This document shows positions 32,653 to 41,745 of a DNA stretch of 64,000 nt, in pieces. Position 1 is the stretch's first letter; every line of letters begins with the position of its first letter. Origin of the DNA: Sphingomonas donggukensis. Its GTDB lineage: Bacteria; Pseudomonadota; Alphaproteobacteria; Sphingomonadales; Sphingomonadaceae. A model generated the notes under the pieces. That model searched no databases, had not been told where the DNA came from, and worked only from the letters and a program-made list of their open reading frames with translations. The stretch spans positions 1,364,001 to 1,428,000 of the forward strand of contig NZ_CP098401.1 of assembly GCF_023674425.1 (NCBI RefSeq), given 5' to 3'. The translations under genes were made by a program, and so were the position numbers.

Positions 32653-33819
32653 TCAGAACCCCTCGGGCAGCGCGATGTCGCCCACGTGTTCGCGGTAGCG
32701 GGTAACGGCGTAGCGATCGGTCATCCCGGCGATGAAATCGGCGATGTGGCGGCTGCGATCCGGGTCGGCCTCGGGCAGCCGATCGCGCCATTCGGCGGGC
32801 AGGCGCGCGGGATCGTCACGGTAGGCGGCGAACAGCCCGGCGACCACGCGGCGCGCGGCATCGGCGGCGGCGAGCTGGTTCGGGTGGTGGTACAGGTTGG
32901 CGTACATGAACCGCTTCAGCACGCGCTCGTCCTCACGCATCGCGCCAGAAAAGCGCACCAGCGCGGTGCCGGCAGCGCGGACGTCATCGACGGTTTCAAC
33001 CCGCGCCGTACCGATGGCCGCCCGCGTCTCCACGATCAGGTCGTTGACCATCGCCCCGATCTGCGATCGCACCAGTTCGCCCACGAGCCGCTCGGGCGCG
33101 ACGTCGGCAAACCGCGCCCGCACCGCGTCCCACCCGCGCGCGACCAGCGGGACTGCGAGCAGTTGGTCGAGGCTCAGCAACCCCGCGCGCAGGCCGTCGT
33201 CGATGTCGTGATTGTCATAGGCGATGTCGTCGGCCAGCGCCGCGACCTGCGCCTCAAGCGACGGCCATTCCCCGAGCGTCAGCGGCATCTGCGCGTTCGC
33301 CGCGGCCAGCGCCCAGCCGGGCTCGACCACCGGGCCGTTGTGCTTCGCCAGCCCCTCCAGCGTATCCCACGTCAGGTTCAGCCCCTCCCACCGCGGATAG
33401 GGCGAATCGAGCAGGGTCAACGCGCGCAGCGTGTGGCCGTTGTGGTCGAACCCGCCGTGCCCGCGCAGCGCCTCCTCCAGCGCATCCTCCCCGGCATGGC
33501 CGAACGGCGGGTGGCCGATGTCGTGTGCTAGGCACAAAGCCTCGGTTAAATCCTCGTTCAGGCCGAGCGCGCGGGCGATCGTGCGCCCGATTTGGGCAAC
33601 TTCCACGCTGTGGGTCAGGCGGACGCGGAAATGGTCGCCGTCGGGAGCCATGAACACCTGCGTCTTGTGGCGCAGGCGGCGGAAGCTGATCGAGTGAACG
33701 ATGCGGTCGCGGTCACGCTGGAACGCGTCGCGCGGCCCACGCTCGGACCCGCTTTGTTCCTCGTGAAGCCGGCCTTTGCTGCGCTCCGGGGTCGCGGCCC
33801 AGGGCGCAGCCTCCCGCAT
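32653..33819 (-). CDS. dgt: Deoxyguanosinetriphosphate triphosphohydrolase-like protein
   Basis: This 388-residue HD-domain enzyme of the Dgt family hydrolyses dNTPs to deoxynucleosides and triphosphate. It contains [20 protein letters not shown], the metal-binding [15 protein letters not shown] and [14 protein letters not shown] (HD pair), and [15 protein letters not shown], all intact. The ATG at 33819 shares one base with the stop of the TPR/SPOR gene, so the pair is translationally coupled. In many alphaproteobacteria dgt is directly followed by argS; here two DUF genes intervene. Confidence 0.95.
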   Translation of the reverse strand: MREAAPWAATPERSKGRLHEEQSGSERGPRDAFQRDRDRIVHSISFRRLRHKTQVFMAPDGDHFRVRLTHSVEVAQIGRTIARALGLNEDLTEALCLAHDIGHPPFGHAGEDALEEALRGHGGFDHNGHTLRALTLLDSPYPRWEGLNLTWDTLEGLAKHNGPVVEPGWALAAANAQMPLTLGEWPSLEAQVAALADDIAYDNHDIDDGLRAGLLSLDQLLAVPLVARGWDAVRARFADVAPERLVGELVRSQIGAMVNDLIVETRAAIGTARVETVDDVRAAGTALVRFSGAMREDERVLKRFMYANLYHHPNQLAAADAARRVVAGLFAAYRDDPARLPAEWRDRLPEADPDRSRHIADFIAGMTDRYAVTRYREHVGDIALPEGF

Positions 33820-35720
33820 CAGGGCCTGAGCTTCTCGATCTTCTGGCCGGCCTCGCTCTGCCACGCGAAGGTCGAGGCGCCATCCTTCTTCAGCGCGTTG
33901 ACGAAGGCCATTGCGTCGTCCTGCCCCTTGAACGGGCCGGCGAGCAGGCGATTGGTTGCGCGCAGCGGCGTGGTGTACGCCGCCTTGCCGCGGAACGCGG
34001 TCGGCGACTTGGTGGTCAGGCGCTTCCAGTCCTTGCCGAGATCGGCCTCGTTGGCGCCGCCCGCGACCTGCACCCACCAGCGGGCAGGATCGGTCTTGGC
34101 GGGATCGGGTTTCTTCGGGTCGGGCTTCTTGGGGTCCGCTTTCTTGGGGTCGGGCCTCTTCGTCTCGACCTTGGCGATCTCGACCTTCTTCGCCGGTGCC
34201 TTGCGCGCGGCGGGAGCGGGCGCGAGTTCCTCCGCCGGCACGTCGATGCCGTCGATGATCGAGGCGAGCAGAGCGGTGTTGCGTCGCGCGGTGGCGGGCG
34301 TCCGGACGGCGGCGCGCGCCGGCTCGGGCCGCGGCGTCGCAGCCACGGGCGCAGGGGTCGCGCGCGCGACCTCCATCGCGGGCGTCACGGTTGGGGCGGG
34401 CGCGGGCGCGGCACGCACCGGCGCGGCGATGGTGGTGATCTCGACCGGCGGGCGTGCGACCGGCTGCGCGGCGACAACGGTCGGCTCCGCGACCGGCGTC
34501 GGCTGGGTCGAAGCTGGCACGCGCACATCAGCCACAACGGTGGCCGTCGATGCGAGCGGCACCGGGGCGATCGTCGGCTGCCCCGCAAGGCGCGACGCCG
34601 CGGGCGCCGCCATGTTCGACGCCAGCGCGACCGGCGCCGGCTGAGGCGCGACCGGGGCGGGCGTGATCGTCGGCTGTCCCAAGATCCGCGCTGCGGGAGC
34701 CGCCACGCTCGACGTCGCCATGACCGGCGCGGGTTGCGGCACAAGGGTCGCGGTGCCGAGCGGGCGACTGGCCACGGCTCCCCCCGCTGTCGGCGTCGCC
34801 ATCGGCGCACTCACCACCACGATCGGCTGCCGACCCGCGCGGCGGTTGCGGCCGCTGCGGTCGCGACCCGAATTGCGCTGCGGCGCCGCGGCGGCGACTA
34901 CCACGGGTTTCGCCACCGGCGCAGGCTCGACCGGCAGCGCCGCGACCGCGGGGGCCAGTCGGGCGTCGTTGATCCGCGCCGCGGTCGGCGTCATTTCGCC
35001 GAAATGCACCGCAAAGGCGCGGTCGGCGGCGGATAGCGAGGGCAACCGTCCGAAGAACGGCGCCAGTGCCGCGCCGCCGTTCATCATGCTGGCGGCGATG
35101 GTGCGCGCGCCGTTCACGTCGCCGCTCATCGCCAGAATGCAGGCGCGCGCGCGCCACGCGGCGCGATCGCTCTTGCGCAGCAGTGGGTCGAGCAGCGCCA
35201 TCGCCTCGTCCTTGCGCCCCGAAATACCGAGCGACAGCGCCAGGCGCCGCACCGTTTCGTCGGCGTGATCGGTCAACAGCGCGCGGCGATAGTCGCGCTG
35301 GGCGTATCCCGGCTGCCCGGTCAGGTCATAGGCAAGGCCGCGCTGCGCGAGATAGGGGTTCAGCGAGACGTTAGCGCGCTCGGCCTGGTCGAACAGGCGC
35401 AGCGCCTCGCCCGGGCGCTCCATCGCGACCAGGGCGTTCGCCCTGCCCGCCAGCAGCCGCGGATTGCCCGCATCGACCGCCTGCGCCCGCGCGAGGAACG
35501 CCAGAGCGGCGGCGGGATCGCCCAGCCGTGTGCTGAGGTCGGCGGCGACGATCAGCGCCGACACGTCGCGCGGATTGGCGGCAAGCACGCGCATCTGCGC
35601 CGCCAGTGCATCGGCGGTCGGCGTCGGCGGCGGCGCGAATTCCTGTGCGGCGCACGGCACCGCGACCATCGCGACGGCGATCGCGGCAATTCCGGTGCGC
35701 AGGGCGTGCATGGGGGTCAT
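33819..35720 (-). CDS. TPR and SPOR domain protein with long low-complexity linker
   Basis: This 633-residue exported protein has a signal peptide ending near [11 protein letters not shown]-like helices at about residues 30-250, and a Pro/Ala/Val-rich linker of some 250 residues. A short lysine-rich repeat of the unit PDPKK (about five copies, one with Ala) follows, then a C-terminal SPOR domain with [18 protein letters not shown]. The SPOR domain should bring it to septal peptidoglycan. It sits between ftsZ and dgt, facing the same way. An ATG at 35711 is an alternative start. No enzymatic motif is seen. Confidence 0.85.
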   Translation of the reverse strand: MTPMHALRTGIAAIAVAMVAVPCAAQEFAPPPTPTADALAAQMRVLAANPRDVSALIVAADLSTRLGDPAAALAFLARAQAVDAGNPRLLAGRANALVAMERPGEALRLFDQAERANVSLNPYLAQRGLAYDLTGQPGYAQRDYRRALLTDHADETVRRLALSLGISGRKDEAMALLDPLLRKSDRAAWRARACILAMSGDVNGARTIAASMMNGGAALAPFFGRLPSLSAADRAFAVHFGEMTPTAARINDARLAPAVAALPVEPAPVAKPVVVAAAAPQRNSGRDRSGRNRRAGRQPIVVVSAPMATPTAGGAVASRPLGTATLVPQPAPVMATSSVAAPAARILGQPTITPAPVAPQPAPVALASNMAAPAASRLAGQPTIAPVPLASTATVVADVRVPASTQPTPVAEPTVVAAQPVARPPVEITTIAAPVRAAPAPAPTVTPAMEVARATPAPVAATPRPEPARAAVRTPATARRNTALLASIIDGIDVPAEELAPAPAARKAPAKKVEIAKVETKRPDPKKADPKKPDPKKPDPAKTDPARWWVQVAGGANEADLGKDWKRLTTKSPTAFRGKAAYTTPLRATNRLLAGPFKGQDDAMAFVNALKKDGASTFAWQSEAGQKIEKLRP

Positions 35721-35825
35721 GGCCGATCGCGGATAGACGCCGCCGCACGTGAACCGGCAATGTCCGGCGAACGCGCAGGCGACGAGGCGAGCCGGACCGG
35801 CGACAAACCGGCCCGGCGCGTCACA

Positions 35826-37277
35826 TCACTGGTTGTTCTGGCGATGCAGGAACCGCGGAATGTCGAGCGGCTCCTTGTCCGACCCCTGCGAATCCTCGCT
35901 ACGCGCGCGACCGGACATACGCTCGAACAGGGTACCGCCGGTCTTGACCTTGGGCGCCGGCTCCTCGGGCACATCGTCCTCGCTCGCGCCGGTCAGCCAG
36001 CGACGGCGGATCGACGGCTCCGGCGCGGGTTCGGGGGCAGCGTCGGCGTGCGGCGCGGTCACCGACGGCGGCACGTCCATCATCGCGTCCGAACCGAGCA
36101 CCAGCTCGTCCTCATCCGCGACGGCAGCGGGTGCCTGATCCTCGACCGGCGCATCCTCGAAGCGTGCTGCGACGTCCGCATCGTCGGCCACCGGAGCGGG
36201 CTCCTCGGCTTCCGACGCGGCGGGCGTGAAGCTCGGCGTCTCGCTGCGACGCGGGGCATTGAACGAGAACACGCGCGGTGCCTCAGCGACCGGAGCCGGC
36301 GCGACCTCGTCCGAAGCCTCGATCCCGGTGGCGACCACCGACACGCGGATCTTGCCTTCCAGGTCCGGGTTGAACGCCGAACCCCAGATGATGTTGGCGT
36401 CGGGATCGACCAGCTCGCGGATGTGGTTCGCGGCCTCGTCGACCTCGAGCAGGCGCATGTCGTCGCCGCCGGTGATCGACACGATCACGCCCTTGGCGCC
36501 GCGCATCGACACGCCGTCGAGCAGCGGGTTGGCGATCGCCTTCTGCGCCGCCTCGATCGCGCGGGCGTCGCCCGAGCTTTCGCCGGTGCCCATCATCGCC
36601 TTGCCCATTTCCTGCATCACGCTGCGGACGTCGGCGAAGTCGAGGTTGATGAGGCCGGGCATGACCATCAGGTCGGTGATGCCGCGCACGCCCTGCTGCA
36701 GCACCTCGTCGGCCAGCTCGAACGCTTCCTTGAAGGTCGTGTTGGCGTTGGCGATCAGGAACAGGTTCTGGTTCGGAATGACGATCAGCGTATCGACGAA
36801 CTTCTGAAGCTCCTCGATGCCCGCATCCGCCGACTGCGCGCGGCGCTTGCCCTCGAACGCGAACGGCTTGGTCACAACGCCGACCGTCAGGATGCCCATA
36901 TCGCGCGCCGCCTTGGCGATGACCGGGGCCGCACCGGTGCCGGTGCCGCCGCCCATGCCGGCGGCGATGAAGACCATGTGCGCGCCCTCGAGCGACTTCT
37001 GCACCTGCTCGATCGTTTCCTCGGCCGCGGCGCGACCGATCTCGGGCCGCGAGCCTGCGCCCAGCCCTTGCGTGATCTTCGTGCCCAGCTGGATGCGCGT
37101 CGGCGCCGACGACTGCTTCAGCGCCTGCGCGTCGGTGTTGGCGACGAGGAACTCGACGCCCTGCACTTCCGCCCGGATCATGTTGGCGATGGCGTTGCCG
37201 CCCGCGCCGCCGACCCCGATGACGCTGATCCGCGGAGTCAGCTCGTCCACTTCGGGCGGAAGAAATTCGATGCTCAT
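35826..37277 (-). CDS. ftsZ: Cell division protein FtsZ
   Basis: This 483-residue tubulin homologue forms the Z ring. The GTP-binding motif [10 protein letters not shown] lies near residue 105, and the N-terminal [18 protein letters not shown] is canonical. After the globular domain (about 320 residues) comes an acidic, Pro/Ala-rich linker of around 150 residues, long as in alphaproteobacteria. The C-terminal peptide is [12 protein letters not shown], which binds FtsA and other partners. The ATG at 37277 begins [14 protein letters not shown] gap of 111 nt to ftsA leaves room for its own promoter. Confidence 0.97.
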   Translation of the reverse strand: MSIEFLPPEVDELTPRISVIGVGGAGGNAIANMIRAEVQGVEFLVANTDAQALKQSSAPTRIQLGTKITQGLGAGSRPEIGRAAAEETIEQVQKSLEGAHMVFIAAGMGGGTGTGAAPVIAKAARDMGILTVGVVTKPFAFEGKRRAQSADAGIEELQKFVDTLIVIPNQNLFLIANANTTFKEAFELADEVLQQGVRGITDLMVMPGLINLDFADVRSVMQEMGKAMMGTGESSGDARAIEAAQKAIANPLLDGVSMRGAKGVIVSITGGDDMRLLEVDEAANHIRELVDPDANIIWGSAFNPDLEGKIRVSVVATGIEASDEVAPAPVAEAPRVFSFNAPRRSETPSFTPAASEAEEPAPVADDADVAARFEDAPVEDQAPAAVADEDELVLGSDAMMDVPPSVTAPHADAAPEPAPEPSIRRRWLTGASEDDVPEEPAPKVKTGGTLFERMSGRARSEDSQGSDKEPLDIPRFLHRQNNQ

Positions 37278-37388
37278 ACCCAATCTCCCAAGCGCCCCTC
37301 GTCCCCGGCGCAAACCATAGTTACCGATCGTTCTGCACCAGACGGATGCGCGGTTCTAGCGCAAAGTCGAGCGCGCCGACGCAAATCC

Positions 37389-38651
37389 TTAATAATTCGC
37401 CTTGAATGCCGAGAACAACCGCGCCGCCCATGTCCCGACGCGCCCCGGACGGGTGACCGCGGTGTGGCGCGGCTCGATCGACCGCAGGTCGACCGGGTCG
37501 GACGCGGCAAAGGTGGCAAGGCCCGCGAGCGTCGCGAACGCCGGGCCAGAATGCGCCTCCGGCAGCGCCGACAGCCCGCGCGGTCGCCCGATCCTGACCG
37601 CGCGACCCAGCGCCTGCTGCGCATAGTCGGCGATCCCGCGCAGCTCCGCGCCGCCACCGGTCAAGACCAGCTGGCGCCCGACCGGGTCGTCGAAGTTCAG
37701 CCGCTTCAATTCCTTCTGCACCTCGGCCATCAGCCGTTCGAGGCGGGCGCGGATGACGGTGTTCAGCTGTGCGCGGGTGATGCGCGTGCCCTCCGCCTCG
37801 CCCTCCTGGCTGACCGGCGCGACGTCGATCATCTCGTGATGGTCGCGCGGGCTCATGTTCGCCGATCCGTGGAAGCACTTAAGCCGCTCCGCCTGCGCGC
37901 GGCGGGTGCCGAACGCGCTGGCGATGTCGTCGGTGATGTCCGCGGCGCCCATGCCGATCGACGCGAGGCTGGCGAGCACGCCTTCGCGGAAGACGCTGAC
38001 GTTGGTCACACCCGCGCCGATCTCGACCAGCGCGACGCCAAGTTCACGCTCCTCCTCGGACAGGCAGGCGAGACCGGTCGCGACCGGGGCGGCGATGATC
38101 GACTTCACCTCCAGATGCGCAGAGCGCACGCACAGGTCGAGGTTGCGGACCGGCGATCCGTCGGTGGCGACGACATGGATATCGACCCCGAGCTTGTCGG
38201 CGTGCAACCCCTTGGGATTGCGGACGCCGTTGCGGCCATCGAGGGTGTAGCGCATCGGCTGGGCGTGCAGCACCATCCGCCCGTTGGGGTCGATGGCGTT
38301 GCGCCCGGCGTTCAGCAATTCGTCGACGTCCTGCTGCTCGACGCGGTGGCCGCCCAGATCGACTTCCAGCTTCACCACGTCGCTCACCAGCCCGCCGGCG
38401 GAAAAGCTGACCCACACGTCCTCGATGTTGATGCCGGCGATCCGCTCCGCCTGCTCGACCGCCTCGCGCACTGCGGCCTCGGTCGCGGTCATGTCGGCGA
38501 TGTAGCCGCGTTGCACCCCGCGGCTTTCGCGCTGGCCGGTGCCGAGCACGACCAGCTCGCCGCCGTCGCCTTTCTGCGCGATCAGTGCCGACACCTTCGA
38601 CGACCCGATGTCGAGTGCGGTAATCAGACCTTCCGGTCCTGCCTTCGCCAT
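37389..38651 (-). CDS. ftsA: Cell division protein FtsA
   Basis: This 420-residue actin-like ATPase tethers FtsZ to the membrane. It has the phosphate-binding motif ITALDIGSSKVSALIA at the start, VDVAPVS-type SHS2 (1C) region features, LVLTGGGAELRGI near residue 330, and a C-terminal amphipathic membrane helix ending in WAARLFSAFKANY. The ATG at 38651 lies 19 nt after the ftsQ stop. Confidence 0.97.
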   Translation of the reverse strand: MAKAGPEGLITALDIGSSKVSALIAQKGDGGELVVLGTGQRESRGVQRGYIADMTATEAAVREAVEQAERIAGINIEDVWVSFSAGGLVSDVVKLEVDLGGHRVEQQDVDELLNAGRNAIDPNGRMVLHAQPMRYTLDGRNGVRNPKGLHADKLGVDIHVVATDGSPVRNLDLCVRSAHLEVKSIIAAPVATGLACLSEEERELGVALVEIGAGVTNVSVFREGVLASLASIGMGAADITDDIASAFGTRRAQAERLKCFHGSANMSPRDHHEMIDVAPVSQEGEAEGTRITRAQLNTVIRARLERLMAEVQKELKRLNFDDPVGRQLVLTGGGAELRGIADYAQQALGRAVRIGRPRGLSALPEAHSGPAFATLAGLATFAASDPVDLRSIEPRHTAVTRPGRVGTWAARLFSAFKANY

Positions 38652-38670
38652 AAATTCCCCCCGCGCCCGG

Positions 38671-39558
38671 TCAGGCGCCTTCCCCCGTGATCGCCTTGCT
38701 CTGCGATCCGCTCGGCATGCGCAAGACCATCCGGCTCGCATCGCGCATGTCGAAGCGGATATATCCCTTGCCCAGCAGTCGGTCGGTACGGTCGAGCTCG
38801 GCGAATTTCGCCAAGGCCTTGGCCGCCGCCGCCTCCCCCTCGGGCAGCGCCAGCCGCTCGCCGCTGTCGAACAGCAGGTCCCAGCGCCGGTCACCGACCC
38901 AGGTGGCCGCCTTCACCAGCGATTTGAGCGCCGGGGCCGACTGCATCAGCGCCTGATATTGCGGCTCGCGCTCGTTGGCGCCCTCCCCGATCACCAGCGG
39001 CAGCGCGGGCATGGCGTCGGGCGACACCGGCTCCAGCGGCTTGCCGGTCACATCGATCAGCATCAGCTGTCCCTGGCTCTGCCAGATCGCGACCGGCTCA
39101 CGCTCGACGATGTCGATGACGAGCGTGTCGGGCAGCCGCCGCGAGACGCGCGCGTCCGCAATCCACGGATAGTCGAGCAGGCGCGACCGCACTTCCGACA
39201 GGTCGATCAGCGGCATCGCCCGGCTGCGCTGGTCGAGCGCGACGGCATAGACCGTCATCCGCTCCATCCGATTGAGCCCCGTCACCTCGATCTGCTCGAC
39301 GCGGAAGCCCGCCCGCCCGACGCTTTCGGCAACCGCGGTCCCGATCGTGCCGGGGATGCCGAGCCACGACGCCATCGCGATCAGCACGGCACAGGCGACC
39401 GCGAACATCGACCAGCCGGTGGTCTTGCGCAGCGTCTGTTCGCTGACCGGCAGCGCGGCGACCGCCTTGTCCATCAGGCCGATCTTCTTCGCAGGCTTGC
39501 GCCCGCGCGTCGGCTGCGCCTTGCGCTTCAGGGTGCGGCTCGCGGGCGCGCGGCTCAT
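38671..39558 (-). CDS. ftsQ: Cell division protein FtsQ
   Basis: This 295-residue bitopic protein has a basic cytoplasmic tail (TLKRKAQPTRGRKPAKK), one membrane helix (WSMFAVACAVLIAMASWLG), a POTRA domain beginning FRVEQIEVTGLNRM, and a beta domain with GKGYIRFDMRDASRMVLRMP. It connects early and late divisome proteins. The ATG at 39558 overlaps the ddl stop by 4 nt. Confidence 0.96.
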   Translation of the reverse strand: MSRAPASRTLKRKAQPTRGRKPAKKIGLMDKAVAALPVSEQTLRKTTGWSMFAVACAVLIAMASWLGIPGTIGTAVAESVGRAGFRVEQIEVTGLNRMERMTVYAVALDQRSRAMPLIDLSEVRSRLLDYPWIADARVSRRLPDTLVIDIVEREPVAIWQSQGQLMLIDVTGKPLEPVSPDAMPALPLVIGEGANEREPQYQALMQSAPALKSLVKAATWVGDRRWDLLFDSGERLALPEGEAAAAKALAKFAELDRTDRLLGKGYIRFDMRDASRMVLRMPSGSQSKAITGEGA

Positions 39559-40478
39559 TTGCCGAGTGCCTCGTCGACGATCCACTGGACCAGCTCCGAA
39601 TAGCTGATGCCGCAATGTGCGGCCTGTTCGGGGACGAGGCTCAAGGGCGTCATGCCGGGCTGGGTGTTGACCTCGAGCAGGAACAGCCCGTCCACGCCCC
39701 GATCGTCGTCCCAGCGGAAATCGGAGCGGCTCGCGCCCTTGCAACCGAGGATACGGTGCGCATCGACGGCGATCCGCTTGCACGCATCCGCAATCTCGTC
39801 GGGGATCTGCGCCGGGAAGACGTGATCGGCCAGCCCGTCGGTGTATTTCGCGTCGAAATCGTACCAGCCCGTCTTCGGGCTGATCTCGGTCACGCCCAGC
39901 GCGCGATCGCCGAGCACCGCGGTCGTGAGTTCGCGCCCGCGGATATAGGGTTCGGCCAGCAGTTCGGCGAAATCCTGCCACGGCCCCGCGACGTCGCGGC
40001 CGATCGGGTTGCCGTAATTGCCGTCGTCAGTGACGATCGCGACGCCGATCGAGGAGCCTTCGTTGACCGGCTTCAGCACATAGGGGCGTGCCAGCGGGTC
40101 GCCGGCGAACACCTCCTCCGACCGCACGATGCGCCCGCCCGGCATCGGGATGCCGTGGGGGACGAGCTGGTTCTTGGTCAGCACCTTGTCCACCGCGATC
40201 ACTGACGCGGCGAGGCCGGAGTGGGTGTACGGGATGCCCATCAGGTCGAGCATGCCCTGGACGGTGCCGTCCTCCCCCGGCGAGCCGTGGAGGGCGTTGA
40301 ACACGACGTCGGGCTTCGCCTCCGCCAGCCGCGCGGCGACGTCGCGGTCCATGTCGATCCGCGTCACCCGGTGCCCGCGCTGCTCCAGCGCATCGGCAAC
40401 GCCCGCACCCGACATCAGCGATACGGGCCGCTCGCCCGACCAGCCACCCATCAGGACGGCGACGTGCAAGGCCTTCAT
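39555..40478 (-). CDS. ddlB: D-alanine--D-alanine ligase
   Basis: This 307-residue ATP-grasp enzyme makes the D-Ala-D-Ala dipeptide for cell-wall precursors. It starts MKALHVAVLMGGWSGERPVSL, with LHGSPGEDGTVQGMLD, VLKPVNEGSSIGVAIV and the metal-binding LEVNTQPGMTPLSL. The ATG at 40478 overlaps the stop of murB by 4 nt. The gene is complete and canonical in dcw position. Confidence 0.96.
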   Translation of the reverse strand: MKALHVAVLMGGWSGERPVSLMSGAGVADALEQRGHRVTRIDMDRDVAARLAEAKPDVVFNALHGSPGEDGTVQGMLDLMGIPYTHSGLAASVIAVDKVLTKNQLVPHGIPMPGGRIVRSEEVFAGDPLARPYVLKPVNEGSSIGVAIVTDDGNYGNPIGRDVAGPWQDFAELLAEPYIRGRELTTAVLGDRALGVTEISPKTGWYDFDAKYTDGLADHVFPAQIPDEIADACKRIAVDAHRILGCKGASRSDFRWDDDRGVDGLFLLEVNTQPGMTPLSLVPEQAAHCGISYSELVQWIVDEALGK

Positions 40479-41449
40479 AGCCCTCTCCCCTCGGGGAGAG
40501 GGTTGGGAGAGGGGGCGGCGCCTCGCAGAGAGGACGGTGCGTGTGACGGCCCCTCTCCCCGATGGGGAGAGGGGGAAGAAGAAGAATCCACCCCCACCCG
40601 CTGGATTTCCCATTCGAGTTCGACGCTCGACTGCGCCTTCACCTTCGCCCGCACCTCGTCCCCCAGCCCCTCGATATCCGCGCTCGTCGCCTGCCCGAGG
40701 TTCAGCAGGAAGTTGCAGTGCTTCTCGCTCACCTGCGCATCGCCGCGACGCAGGCCGCGACACCCGGCCGCGTCGACCAACGCCCAGGCCTTGTGCCCCT
40801 CGGGGTTCTTGAACGTCGATCCGCCGGTTTTGGACCGCAGCGGCTGCGACGCCTCGCGCGCGGCGGCGATGCGGTCCATTTCGGCCTGGATCGCGGAGGG
40901 CTCGCCGGGTTCTCCCTGAAACGTCGCCGATACGACGATCGCGCCATCTGGCAACGCGCTGTGGCGATAGGTGTAGCCAAGCTCGCCGAGAGCCAGCGTC
41001 CGCCGCTCGCCTGAGCGCAGCACGACCTCGCACGATGTCAGCACGTCGCAAACTTCGCGGCCATAGGCTCCGCCATTCATCCGCACGAATCCGCCGACCG
41101 TGCCGGGGATCGAGCGCAGGAATTCGACGCCGGCAATCCCCGCATCGCGCGCGGTCGAGGAGACGAGGATGCCACTGGCCCCGCCGCCGCAGGTCAGCGA
41201 ATTTTCGTCGGCGACGACCTTCGCGAACGCCTTGCCCAGCCGCACGACGACCCCCGGCACCCCACCGTCGCGGACGATCAGGTTCGAGCCGAGGCCAAGA
41301 CCCATGACCGGAACCGACGGGTCGAGATCGCGCAGGAATTCGCAGAGATCATCGACATCGGCAGGCTCGAACAGCCACTCCGCCGCGCCGCCCGCCTTGA
41401 ACCACACCAGCGGGGCGAGGGGAGCGTTGGGGGTGAGCTTGCCCCGCAC
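40475..41449 (-). CDS. murB: UDP-N-acetylenolpyruvoylglucosamine reductase with repeat-derived tail
   Basis: This flavoenzyme reduces the enolpyruvyl group to make UDP-N-acetylmuramate. It has the FAD motifs VMGLGLGSNLIVRDGG and FLRSIPGTVGGFVRMN, the proton donor Ser in SKTGGSTFKNPEGHK, and the terminal glutamate in VELEWEIQRVG. The GTG at 41449 (VRGKLTPNAPLAPLVW) gives 324 residues. A longer frame upstream only translates a palindromic repeat. The normal protein ends near IQRVGV. Here about 35 further residues (rich in Ser, Pro and Arg) come from a second repeat, and the stop is fixed by its overlap with ddl. Confidence 0.93.
   Translation of the reverse strand: MRGKLTPNAPLAPLVWFKAGGAAEWLFEPADVDDLCEFLRDLDPSVPVMGLGLGSNLIVRDGGVPGVVVRLGKAFAKVVADENSLTCGGGASGILVSSTARDAGIAGVEFLRSIPGTVGGFVRMNGGAYGREVCDVLTSCEVVLRSGERRTLALGELGYTYRHSALPDGAIVVSATFQGEPGEPSAIQAEMDRIAAAREASQPLRSKTGGSTFKNPEGHKAWALVDAAGCRGLRRGDAQVSEKHCNFLLNLGQATSADIEGLGDEVRAKVKAQSSVELEWEIQRVGVDSSSSPSPHRGEGPSHAPSSLRGAAPSPNPLPEGRGL
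40481..40575. repeat. Double-hairpin repeat inside the 3' end of murB
   Basis: Two hairpins share the same arms: CCCTCTCCCC (40481-40490) with GGGGAGAGGG (40493-40502), and CCCCTCTCCCC (40550-40560) with GGGGAGAGGGG (40564-40574). About 47 nt lie between them. Repeats of this kind are scattered in many proteobacterial genomes. Here the element is read in frame as the MurB C-terminal tail and ends 2 nt from the ddl start codon. Confidence 0.85.
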
Positions 41450-41459
41450 TGTCTTATCC

Positions 41460-41530
41460 CCGTTCGTTTCGAGCGTAGCCGAGAAACCAGCGCCGGGTGC
41501 CGGTTTCTCGACTTCGCTCGAAACGAACGG
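41460..41530. repeat. Palindromic REP-like repeat upstream of murB
   Basis: A left arm (41460-41488) and right arm (41502-41530) of 29 nt each are inverted copies with two mismatches around a 13-nt loop. The arms carry CCGTTCGTTTCGAGCG and its complement. The element fills the gap between orf64 and murB, and its edge contributes the GGGGA that serves as the murB ribosome site. It shares the outer CCGTTCG with the palindrome at 12040. Confidence 0.85.
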
Positions 41531-41550
41531 ATCGTGGATGGCGGCTGCCG

Positions 41551-41745
41551 TCACTTCCACCCCCACAGCGACGCCCATCTGTTCCACGCCTGCAGGTTCG
41601 CTTTCGCCGCCTTCTGCGATTGGGCCTGCGCGGCCATCATCTGGCGACCCATGTCGAGCGCCTTCTGCGCGGCGTCCATCTGCGCCTGCTGCGCGCGCAG
41701 GATTTCCTGCTGGAAGGCTATCGCGGTGGAGAAGAAATCGCTCAT
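41551..41745 (-). CDS. Small phasin-like coiled-coil protein within the dcw cluster
   Basis: This 64-residue protein, [20 protein letters not shown] and onwards, is Gln/Ala-rich and should form one long amphipathic helix, ending [11 protein letters not shown]. It has no signal peptide. The ATG at 41745 overlaps the murC stop by 4 nt, so it is translated with the cell-wall genes. The composition resembles phasins or small scaffold peptides, but I recognise no family. Three tryptophans in the last eleven residues suggest a membrane or protein contact. It is likely real because of the overlap and clean frame; function is unknown. Confidence 0.72.
   Translation of the reverse strand: MSDFFSTAIAFQQEILRAQQAQMDAAQKALDMGRQMMAAQAQSQKAAKANLQAWNRWASLWGWK

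Noticed and set aside
35265..38690. A 1141-codon open frame opposite ftsZ and ftsA
   Set aside because: Its product is low-complexity and Arg-rich and it lies fully antisense to well-supported division genes.
40475..41530. Repeats around murB as a CRISPR array or transposon ends
   Set aside because: The elements are two different inverted repeats without regular spacers, direct target duplications or transposase.
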